A stretch of DNA of 7,828 nt from Pseudomonadota bacterium (GTDB taxonomy: Bacteria; Pseudomonadota; Gammaproteobacteria; Burkholderiales; Thiobacillaceae), in the NCBI GenBank assembly GCA_021847385.1, contig JAJZTV010000091.1, positions 1 through 7,828 on the forward strand, written 5' to 3'. Made by a program: the position numbers and the translations under genes. Positions 1 through 5,985 of this stretch are shown here, piece by piece. A model generated the notes under the pieces. The model was not told the DNA's origin. It did no database searches and worked only from the letters and a program-made list of their open reading frames with translations. How positions within the stretch are numbered: the first letter of the stretch is position 1; each line of letters begins with the position of its first letter.

Positions 1-967
1 CGATTGGTGCCAGATGCGCTATGGCGTGGACCTCGACCCGGCCACCCAGGTCTTGCCGGTCAACGGCAGCCGCGAGGCCCTGTTCGCCTTCGCCCAGGCG
101 GCGATCGACCAGACCAAACACGTCAAACGCATTCTCAGCCCCAACCCTTTCTATCAAATCTACGAGGGCGCGGCGATCCTGGCCGGGGCCAAACCTTATT
201 TCCTGAACACCACGCCGGAAAACGGCTACCGCATGGACTTCAGCCAGGTGCCGGAGGATATGTGGGACACGGTGCAGATGGCCTATGTCTGCTCGCCCGG
301 CAACCCGACCGGCAAGGTGATGGCGCTCGACGACTGGCGCGAGCTGTTCGCCCTGGCCGATGCCCACGACTTCATCATCGCCGCCGACGAGTGCTATTCG
401 GAAATCTATTTCAACGAGGGCGAACCGCCGCTCGGCGCCTTGACCGCCGCCAAGCAACTGGGCCGCGATTTCTCGCGCCTGGTGGTGTTCAACAGCCTGT
501 CCAAGCGCTCCAACGTGCCCGGCCTGCGCTCGGGCTTCGTCGCCGGCGACGCCGAGGCGATCAAGCAGTTTCTGCTCTACCGCACCTATCACGGCAGCGC
601 GATGAACCCGGCCATCCAGGCCGCCTCCAGCGCCGCCTGGAAAGACGAAGGCCACGTGATCGAGAATCGCCGGCAATATCGCGAAAAGTTCGCCGCGGTC
701 ATGCCCATCCTCAAGGACAGCCTGGAATTCGACGCACCGGATGCGGCCTTCTACCTCTGGGCCAAGGTGCCTGGTGACGACGACACCGGCTTCGCCCGCG
801 GCCTGTTCCAAAAAAAGCATGTCACCGTACTGCCCGGCTCTTACCTCGCGCGCGAGGCCAAGGGTGCCAATCCCGGCCAGGGCTTCGTCCGCATCGCCCT
901 GGTCGACGGTCTTGAGCCATGCCAGGAAGCGGCCCAGCGCATCGTCGATTTCGTCAAAGAAGGTTGA
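1..967 (+). CDS. dapC: Succinyldiaminopimelate aminotransferase DapC, 5'-truncated by the window edge
   Basis: This is a PLP-dependent class I/II (fold type I) aminotransferase. DapC converts N-succinyl-2-amino-6-ketopimelate and glutamate to N-succinyl-LL-diaminopimelate in cytosolic lysine and diaminopimelate synthesis. The reading frame is open from base 2 (DWCQMRYGVDLDPATQVLPV), so the ATG at 14 is internal and the true start lies to the left; about 80 residues of a roughly 400-residue family are missing. Visible family motifs are NGSREALFAFAQ near the left edge, SPGNPTGK (bases 293-316), DECYSEIYF (about 386-412) and SLSKRSNVPGLRSGF. The PLP-binding lysine codon is at 503-505, and the substrate-carboxylate arginine is in FVRIAL (about 884-901). 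The stop TGA overlaps the translation-start region of the next gene, and dapD follows in the same direction, which supports DapC over a generic aminotransferase. The enzyme class is very secure; the substrate assignment rests on motif pattern and context. Confidence 0.93.
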   Translation, partial: DWCQMRYGVDLDPATQVLPVNGSREALFAFAQAAIDQTKHVKRILSPNPFYQIYEGAAILAGAKPYFLNTTPENGYRMDFSQVPEDMWDTVQMAYVCSPGNPTGKVMALDDWRELFALADAHDFIIAADECYSEIYFNEGEPPLGALTAAKQLGRDFSRLVVFNSLSKRSNVPGLRSGFVAGDAEAIKQFLLYRTYHGSAMNPAIQAASSAAWKDEGHVIENRRQYREKFAAVMPILKDSLEFDAPDAAFYLWAKVPGDDDTGFARGLFQKKHVTVLPGSYLAREAKGANPGQGFVRIALVDGLEPCQEAAQRIVDFVKEG

Positions 968-969
968 TC

Positions 970-1251
970 GTGCGCCGGCTACTCGTCCTGCTCGCTGTTC
1001 TGCTCTTTGCCTTGCCCAGCCAGGCCGGCCAAACCGAGGCCGAAAGCGCCCTGGCCAACATCCTGTTCGACGAGAACATGGAAAACTTTTTCTACACGTT
1101 GCACGACGACGGTTTCGTCGAAATCCTGTTCGGCCCGGCCGTACCGGAACAAGACTACATCCGCATCGTCGAACGCCTGCGCAAGCATCCGGACATCCCC
1201 GGCGTGCTGGCCGGTCGTGGCACGAAAAACTTCTGCGGAATCCCTAATTAA
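970..1251 (+). CDS. Small exported protein of unknown function in the dap operon
   Basis: I do not recognise this family. I chose the GTG at 970 because AAAGAAGG (956-963) lies 6 bases upstream and because translation from there begins with a classic signal peptide: RR, a Leu/Val/Ala-rich core (residues 4-14), then a short ALPSQA|GQ cleavage region ending near residue 19. A TTG at 964 overlapping the dapC stop is an alternative. The product is 93 residues, about 74 after cleavage, and should be periplasmic. The mature part is acidic, begins with a probable helix (TEAESALANILFDENMENFF), then has a hydrophobic strand (GFVEILFG) and a helix (EQDYIRIVERLRKH), with one cysteine near the end (NFCGIPN). 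It starts 2 bases after the dapC stop and ends 30 bases before dapD, so it is very probably cotranscribed with both. Nothing in the sequence ties it to lysine synthesis. Confidence 0.78.
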   Translation: MRRLLVLLAVLLFALPSQAGQTEAESALANILFDENMENFFYTLHDDGFVEILFGPAVPEQDYIRIVERLRKHPDIPGVLAGRGTKNFCGIPN

Positions 1252-1270
1252 TTTTCGACTTCGTTAACGC

Positions 1271-1275
1271 AAGGA
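1271..1275 (+). promoter_or_regulatory. Ribosome binding site of dapD
   Basis: AAGGA sits 6 bases before the ATG at 1282. This fixes the dapD start, which also matches the family N-terminus (MQELQAIIEEAFERR). Confidence 0.7.
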
Positions 1276-1281
1276 ACTGCC

Positions 1282-2106
<825 letters not shown>

Positions 2107-2120
2107 GCCGCCATTCCTTG

Positions 2121-2159
2121 AAGCCCTGGCGAACACACCTCGCCAGGGCTTTTGTTTTA
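2121..2159 (+). terminator. Intrinsic terminator of the dap operon
   Basis: An 11-bp perfect stem (AAGCCCTGGCG at 2121-2131 with CGCCAGGGCTT at 2141-2151) encloses a 9-base loop and runs into a T-rich tract (TTTTGTTTTA). It starts 15 bases after the dapD stop. The T-tract is only on the + strand side, so it serves dapD and not the convergent protease gene, whose stop codon begins at 2162. Confidence 0.92.
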
Positions 2160-3437
2160 TTAGTAGCCGGCCGCCTTGGCCTGAACCAGCCAATCAGACA
2201 CAGTGCCGTCGAGCGGATAGATATTCGCACCGTCGTAGTACCACACCTTCCGATCGTTGGCGGTGTAGGCCAAGGCCTTGCCGGAGGCGTTGTAGATCCG
2301 GGCGTGATAAGGCGCAATGCTGTCAGTCGAGCGTTCATTCCCCGCGGACTTGAACAGCGAGGGCACCGCAGCCTCGGCCCACATGAACACCCGGTCGGCC
2401 TCGTAGCCGGGCACATACTGGCTCACCCAATCCAGGTAGTTAGATACCTTGCTATAGACCCCATAACTCGTCGCGCAGGTGACACCGAAGCTGACCACGC
2501 CGACTTGCAGCCAATCCGAGTTTTGCGCATTGCGCACCACCAAGGGCCCGCCGCTGTCGCCCTGGCAGGTATCCAAAGGCGCGCTAGGGCTGCCGGCACA
2601 GAACATATTGTCGGTCAGGTTGCCATATACCCCCTGGCAGGCCGAGAAATTCGCCAACGGCAGGCTGACCTCGCGCAACTCGTCCGAACCCGCTGCCGCA
2701 TCGACGATAGTGGTCGCGATATCGACGATGCCCAGACCCTTCGACTTGTAGGCGGCGACGATCTCCTGCACCGCGGTTGCGCTCAACCCCAGGCTATGCA
2801 CGTTGTCGATGAGCTGGCTGTAGCCGACGCCCTTGGCCGGGTCGTTCCAGCCGTTGGCCAAGAGCATGGTGGTCGCGATGTCGACGTCGGCAACCCCTGC
2901 CGTGCTCGCTTCGTTGATGCAGCCCGCCAGGTCGTCCGAACATGAAGTTCTCAGGCCGTACTGCTTTTGCAAATAACCGCCCGGGGCAGCCAAACCACCC
3001 CGACCCACGGCCCTGAGCGGGACGCCATCGGCCACCGTATTAGCGGGTGGCGACAGTTTCACGACAGTGGCGGTGAGCGGCGAGGTCAATTCGATCAAGG
3101 CCACATCGTTGTCGTTGGGGCTCTTGTTATAGTCCGGATGCACGATGTAGCGCTTCGCCGTGCTTTGCTCGCCGGTGTTCGTTTCACTCAGGCGCTGCCG
3201 GCCGGCCGTCACCACCACGTCGCTCGGCTGCAAGCCGGCCGAGAAGCAATGCGCCGCCGTCAGCACCCAGTTCGGATGGATGACCGAGCCGCCGCATTGG
3301 CCATTGCCTGCGATGACGGTGACAAACCACGGGTAATTCTTGGCCTCTGCCGCCGTGCCGTTCACGATCGTGAAATCGTTGGCGTGCCCAGTAGAAATAC
3401 CCAGCAAGGTAACGACTGCAAGCTTGATCAGCTTCAT
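2160..3437 (-). CDS. Secreted trypsin-like serine protease (S1 family) with an inserted segment and a C-terminal module
   Basis: This is a complete 425-residue secreted protease. Residues 1-19 are a signal peptide (MKLIKLAVVTLLGISTGHA|ND). The S1 domain starts at IVNG (24-27). The catalytic triad is His63 (LTAAHC), Asp111 (NDNDVALIEL) and Ser295 (GDSGGP). Asp289, six residues before Ser295, together with Gly318 and Gly326, gives a trypsin-type pocket, so cleavage after Lys or Arg is predicted. Likely disulfides are C48-C64, C267-C280 and C291-C321. The loop after GRG (145-147) holds about 100 extra residues (148-253), including C166 and C173 and a 53-residue-period repeat. After the S1 domain (about residue 345), residues 376-425 form a small Tyr/Trp-rich module ending TVSDWLVQAKAAGY, resembling short C-terminal units seen in other proteobacterial exported proteins. 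The start ATG has TGGATGGA (3440-3447) just upstream. It lies 70 bases after odhB on the same strand and may be cotranscribed, though no functional link is evident. Confidence 0.94.
   Translation of the reverse strand: MKLIKLAVVTLLGISTGHANDFTIVNGTAAEAKNYPWFVTVIAGNGQCGGSVIHPNWVLTAAHCFSAGLQPSDVVVTAGRQRLSETNTGEQSTAKRYIVHPDYNKSPNDNDVALIELTSPLTATVVKLSPPANTVADGVPLRAVGRGGLAAPGGYLQKQYGLRTSCSDDLAGCINEASTAGVADVDIATTMLLANGWNDPAKGVGYSQLIDNVHSLGLSATAVQEIVAAYKSKGLGIVDIATTIVDAAAGSDELREVSLPLANFSACQGVYGNLTDNMFCAGSPSAPLDTCQGDSGGPLVVRNAQNSDWLQVGVVSFGVTCATSYGVYSKVSNYLDWVSQYVPGYEADRVFMWAEAAVPSLFKSAGNERSTDSIAPYHARIYNASGKALAYTANDRKVWYYDGANIYPLDGTVSDWLVQAKAAGY
2711..2886 (-). repeat. Coding repeat inside the protease insertion (two VDIATT units)
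   Basis: TGGTCGCGATATCGACG (2711-2727) and TGGTCGCGATGTCGACG (2870-2886, + strand reading) differ at one base and lie 159 bases, exactly 53 codons, apart. They encode VDIATT at protease residues 185-190 and 238-243. The residues before each copy also look alike (a helix-like stretch, then a small linker), which suggests an old in-frame duplication of about 53 residues. Confidence 0.6.
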
Positions 3438-3507
3438 GTTCCATCCAATGTTGTTTCAATAACCACACGGCTGCTCGCGCAGCGCCACCTAAACCATATT
3501 GGCGAAT

Positions 3508-4632
3508 TCAAAGCTCCAGCAACAGACGGGCCGGGTCTTCCAAGTCGTCTTTGATCGCCTTGAGAAAGCTCACCGCCTCGCGGCCATCGACGATGCGGTG
3601 GTCGTAGGTCAGCGCCACATACATCATGGGCCGGATCACCACCTGGCCGTGCTCGGCGATGGGCCGATCCTGGATCTTGTGCAGCCCCAAGACACCCGAC
3701 TGCGGCGGGTTGACGATGGGGGTGGACAACAACGAGCCGAACACACCGCCATTGGAGAGGGTGAAGGTGCCACCCTCCAACTCTTCCAGCCCGAGTTCGA
3801 GGCTGTCGGCCCGGTGCGCGAAATCGACAATGGCCTGTTCGATCTCGGCGAAGCTTAGACGGTCGGCAGCGCGCAGTACCGGCACCACCAAGCCGCGCTC
3901 CGAGCTCACCGCAATGCCGATGTCATAGTAATCGTGGTGGACGATCTCATGGCCGTCGACATAGGCGTTGAGCGCCGGAAACTGCTTGAGCGCCTGGCAG
4001 ACCGCCTTGACGAAAAAGGACATCAGACCGAGCTTGATGCCGTGTTCCTGCTCGAACCGCGCCTTGTATCGGCCGCGCAGTTCCTGCACCGGCTGCATGT
4101 TGATCTCGTTGAAGGTGGTCAGCAGCGCGGCGGTCTGCTGGGCCTCTTTCAGCCGCTCGGCGATGCGCTGGCGCAACCGGGTCATGGGTACCCGGCGTTC
4201 GGTTCGCTCGCCTGCCCCAGCGGCAGCAGGGGCACAAGGCGGACATTCGGCGGGCCAGGCCGAAGAGGCCGGTTCGGCTGGCTGTGGCACCTGTACGTCC
4301 GGTTCGGCCGGTCTCGCCTGAGGTGCAGGAGACTCAGGCTCAGGCGCCGCAACGGCGGCAGACGGAGCGGCCGGCCCGGGCACCGCCACCGCCTCGTCAG
4401 TCTCCAGGATGGCCAAGACCTGGCCGGCCTTGACCTCGGCCTCTTCCGCAACGCGCAATTCGGCCAGCACCCCGGAGGCCGGCGCGCTGATCTCCAGGAT
4501 GACCTTATCGGTCTCCAAATCGGCGATGGTCTCGTCGCGCTTGACCGTCTCGCCAGCCTGCTTGCGCCAAGCCAGCAAGGTGCCGGTTTGCACGGATTCG
4601 GACAATTCGGGCGCCTTGATTTCGATGCGCAT
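3508..4632 (-). CDS. odhB: 2-oxoglutarate dehydrogenase E2 (dihydrolipoyllysine-residue succinyltransferase), lacking a recognisable PSBD
   Basis: E2 transfers the succinyl group from E1 via lipoyl-lysine to CoA, making succinyl-CoA in the TCA cycle. I chose the ATG at 4632 (374 residues): AGACGG lies 9 bases upstream, MRIEIKAPELSESV is the family N-terminus, and a TATAAT box at 4671-4676 would put the transcript start below the TTG at 4662. An ATG at 4638 is also possible. Residues 1-80 are the lipoyl domain, with lipoylated Lys43 in ETDKVILEI. Residues about 82-147 are a Pro/Ala/Glu-rich linker containing CPPC (130-133). Residues 148-374 are the catalytic core, starting RVPMTRLRQRIAERLKEAQ; the active site is DHRIVDG (His345, Asp349), and NPPQSGVLGLHKI and RPMMYVALTYDHR mark the E2o rather than the pyruvate type. 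The 35-45-residue peripheral subunit-binding domain expected between linker and core is not seen. No E1 (sucA) or E3 (lpd) gene is adjacent. Confidence 0.93.
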   Translation of the reverse strand: MRIEIKAPELSESVQTGTLLAWRKQAGETVKRDETIADLETDKVILEISAPASGVLAELRVAEEAEVKAGQVLAILETDEAVAVPGPAAPSAAVAAPEPESPAPQARPAEPDVQVPQPAEPASSAWPAECPPCAPAAAGAGERTERRVPMTRLRQRIAERLKEAQQTAALLTTFNEINMQPVQELRGRYKARFEQEHGIKLGLMSFFVKAVCQALKQFPALNAYVDGHEIVHHDYYDIGIAVSSERGLVVPVLRAADRLSFAEIEQAIVDFAHRADSLELGLEELEGGTFTLSNGGVFGSLLSTPIVNPPQSGVLGLHKIQDRPIAEHGQVVIRPMMYVALTYDHRIVDGREAVSFLKAIKDDLEDPARLLLEL

Positions 4633-4670
4633 GGGCATGCACCGTCTATCGATGAATGGCAACGCGTTCG

Positions 4671-4676
4671 ATTATA
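4671..4676 (-). promoter_or_regulatory. Probable -10 box of odhB
   Basis: On the minus strand this reads TATAAT, a perfect sigma70 -10 element. A start about 7 bases downstream would give a leader of roughly 30 bases to the ATG at 4632. I see no good -35: TTCAAC at 4697-4702 is the nearest candidate, but its 20-base spacing is long. Confidence 0.45.
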
Positions 4677-4701
4677 AAGCGCCGATAGAAGGCCACGTTG
4701 A

Positions 4702-4764
4702 ATTGCACCGGCTACAGCAGGTGAACTATTTTCCGGCCTGTCCAATATTGCACACATTGCACCG
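4702..4764 (+). repeat. Three direct ATTGCAC repeats in the divergent spacer
   Basis: ATTGCAC occurs at 4702-4708, 4747-4753 and 4756-4762; the first and third extend to ATTGCACCG. The copies are 45 and 9 bases apart and lie upstream of both divergent genes, where a regulator-binding site would be expected. A role is inference only. Confidence 0.4.
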
Positions 4765-4813
4765 CCCTCAGCCCATCATGGCGCTTGGCTCAAGAATTCA
4801 GCCTTTTGGCCGT

Positions 4814-4819
4814 TACAAT
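4814..4819 (+). promoter_or_regulatory. Possible -10 box for the exported-protein gene
   Basis: TACAAT differs from the sigma70 consensus at one base. No convincing -35 lies 16-18 bases upstream (the sequence there is CAAGAA), and the implied leader would be about 110 bases, so this is a weak call. Confidence 0.25.
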
Positions 4820-4938
4820 ATCGATGCACAATCCTTCACCTAGAGTTTCCGGTGGACTGCAGCTATCTGAGCATTCGAGGGGCATCGACCGAATACAACG
4901 ATGCCAAACCGAACCGTTGACGCATGGTAGGAATCAAA

Positions 4939-5601
4939 ATGGGATGCATGGACGAGGTTAAAGTGCGGAAAAACACATTCGGACAAGTTGCAATAGCAGC
5001 CCTGCTAGGCCTACTCGCGGCGCTCGGGACAAACAGCGCGAGCGCGGCCTACAGCTATAAGATGACGGTTGCCATCGCCATGCCCAAAGGTAGTGCGGGT
5101 GCCAGCCTCGCCACGACCCAGCCGACCAGCACCAAGTTCACCCCGTGCACGGCCGGTAAGCCGGATGCGGTGACCTTTACCGTCAGCTATGACGCCGGCA
5201 AAGTGGCCGGCACCGACCTCAAGGACGTCTATGTAATTCTGCGTTCCCCGTCGAGCGTCTTTTATCCGGATGGCATCCTATATACGTTGACTAAGAATAC
5301 CCTCGGCGGTGGCATCACATTCACGGGCAGAGCCAATGCAGCCGCCTTGACCGCCGCCAAGGCAACCGACATCTACCTCAAGGTGGCAGACAATCCTGGC
5401 GTCGGTTCGATTACCGACACCCTCCTCGCCAGCTTCATCTCCGTCGACGGCGTGGTGACTGGCACTTGGCAGCTGATCGGGATCATTGCCGATAGCGCCA
5501 CGGTCAATTTCGACGACCCCAATACCTGGGCAGCCTGGGATATTGCGACCGTAGTCTTTTCCCAACCCTGGACCGGCGCGACGGTGCGCCAGTGCCTATA
5601 G
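4939..5601 (+). CDS. Exported protein of unknown function
   Basis: I do not recognise this family. I chose the ATG at 4939 because TAGGA (4928-4932) is 6 bases upstream; ATGs at 4924 and 4948 are in the same frame. The 220-residue product opens with a signal peptide: basic VKVRKN, a hydrophobic core AIAALLGLLAALG (residues 18-30), and a cleavage site at about SASA|AY (36-37). The mature part of about 184 residues is rich in Thr, Ala, Gly and Val with alternating hydrophobic stretches (AVTFTVSYDAG, DVYVILRSPSSVFYPDG, DIYLKVADNPG), which suggests a mostly beta-strand, soluble secreted or periplasmic protein. There are only two cysteines after the leader, C70 (FTPC) and C219 (second-last residue), which could join the two ends in a disulfide. 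No lipobox, LPXTG or catalytic motif is visible. It is a single gene: divergent from odhB and convergent with the small gene at 5641-5850. Confidence 0.82.
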   Translation: MGCMDEVKVRKNTFGQVAIAALLGLLAALGTNSASAAYSYKMTVAIAMPKGSAGASLATTQPTSTKFTPCTAGKPDAVTFTVSYDAGKVAGTDLKDVYVILRSPSSVFYPDGILYTLTKNTLGGGITFTGRANAAALTAAKATDIYLKVADNPGVGSITDTLLASFISVDGVVTGTWQLIGIIADSATVNFDDPNTWAAWDIATVVFSQPWTGATVRQCL

Positions 5602-5640
5602 CCACCCTCCAAATCACTCCAGCAAAGACGGTGTGATGGC

Positions 5641-5850
5641 CTAAGCGGCCTTCTTGTCTGCGACAGCCGCGATGGGGAGCGTTGCATACCAGTGATCAAA
5701 AGCGGAATCGAGGCAATCGAATTGCTCGTTAAGCGCAATCCGCTTGCCAAGATATAGATGGCCAACCGCATAACGGCCATTGCTCAGCTTTGCAATGGCA
5801 TGCTTGCTAGCGGCAAATTCAACGCAGCCAAGAATCAGTTTGACGTCCAT
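5641..5850 (-). CDS. Small hypothetical cytosolic protein, 69 residues
   Basis: I do not recognise it. The ATG at 5850 is preceded by GAGG (5856-5859) with 5 bases between, which favours it over the upstream in-frame TTG at 5868. The product (MDVKLILGCV... to ...AVADKKAA) has no signal peptide or membrane segment. Its middle reads like two short beta strands (NGRYAVGHLYLGKRI), followed by a probable helix with aromatic residues (LDSAFDHWYATLP), a pattern that looks like real protein and not random translation. There are two cysteines (9 and 46). No longer gene overlaps it on the other strand. It lies between the exported-protein gene, whose stop is 39 bases from its own stop, and the dnaJ terminator. 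It probably has its own promoter at about 5895-5900. Confidence 0.65.
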   Translation of the reverse strand: MDVKLILGCVEFAASKHAIAKLSNGRYAVGHLYLGKRIALNEQFDCLDSAFDHWYATLPIAAVADKKAA

Positions 5851-5894
5851 GATGGCCTCGTTCGACAAGGATGAGGCGTGGATACTGGCAAACT

Positions 5895-5900
5895 TAGATA
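5895..5900 (-). promoter_or_regulatory. Possible extended -10 promoter of the small hypothetical gene
   Basis: On the minus strand this reads TGT then TATCTA, an extended -10-like element, with TTAAAC 18 bases before the hexamer. It would start transcription about 38 bases before the ATG at 5850 and lies after the dnaJ terminator, where a new promoter is needed. Confidence 0.3.
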
Positions 5901-5951
5901 ACAGGATTTTTACGGTTCGTTTAAGAGTTTTCCATGGTCGAAGCCAAAGGA

Positions 5952-5980
5952 CAAAAGGGCCTCCACCGCAGGGTGAAGGC
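5952..5980 (-). terminator. Intrinsic terminator of dnaJ
   Basis: On the minus strand GCCTTCACC (5972-5980) pairs with GGTGGAGGC (5959-5967) through 9 pairs, one of them T-G, around a CTGC loop, and is followed by CCTTTTGTCCTTT. It begins 5 bases after the dnaJ stop codon. Confidence 0.88.
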
Positions 5981-5985
5981 GTTCC

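Larger units (their letters stand above)
4633..4938. other. Divergent intergenic region between odhB and an exported-protein gene
   Basis: About 300 bases without a convincing gene. It holds the probable odhB -10 box on the minus strand (4671-4676), three direct copies of ATTGCAC (4702-4708, 4747-4753, 4756-4762), a possible plus-strand -10 (TACAAT, 4814-4819) without a good -35, and a small hairpin, GGCATCG/CGATGCC (4881-4887 with 4899-4905), in the leader of the plus-strand gene. It is visibly less GC-rich than the flanking dap and dnaK genes. Confidence 0.6.

Noticed and set aside
14..16. ATG at 14 as the start of dapC
   Set aside because: The frame is open to the left edge and codes for family-like sequence before it (DWCQ), and the protein would lack its N-terminal region, so the gene is truncated by the window.
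3470..3483. Short GCTGC/GCAGC hairpin with GCGA loop between odhB and the protease gene, considered as an odhB terminator
   Set aside because: The stem has only 5 pairs and no T-tract follows on the minus strand, so it does not look like an intrinsic terminator; readthrough into the protease gene is possible.
3934..4677. Plus-strand open frame opposite odhB
   Set aside because: Its composition is low complexity (Arg/Gly/Leu) and it lies fully antisense to a clear E2 gene; its length follows from GC-rich third positions.
4881..4905. 7-bp hairpin GGCATCG/CGATGCC upstream of the exported-protein gene, considered as a riboswitch or terminator
   Set aside because: There is no T-tract and no recognisable riboswitch core; a 7-bp stem can occur by chance, so it is mentioned only in the spacer description.
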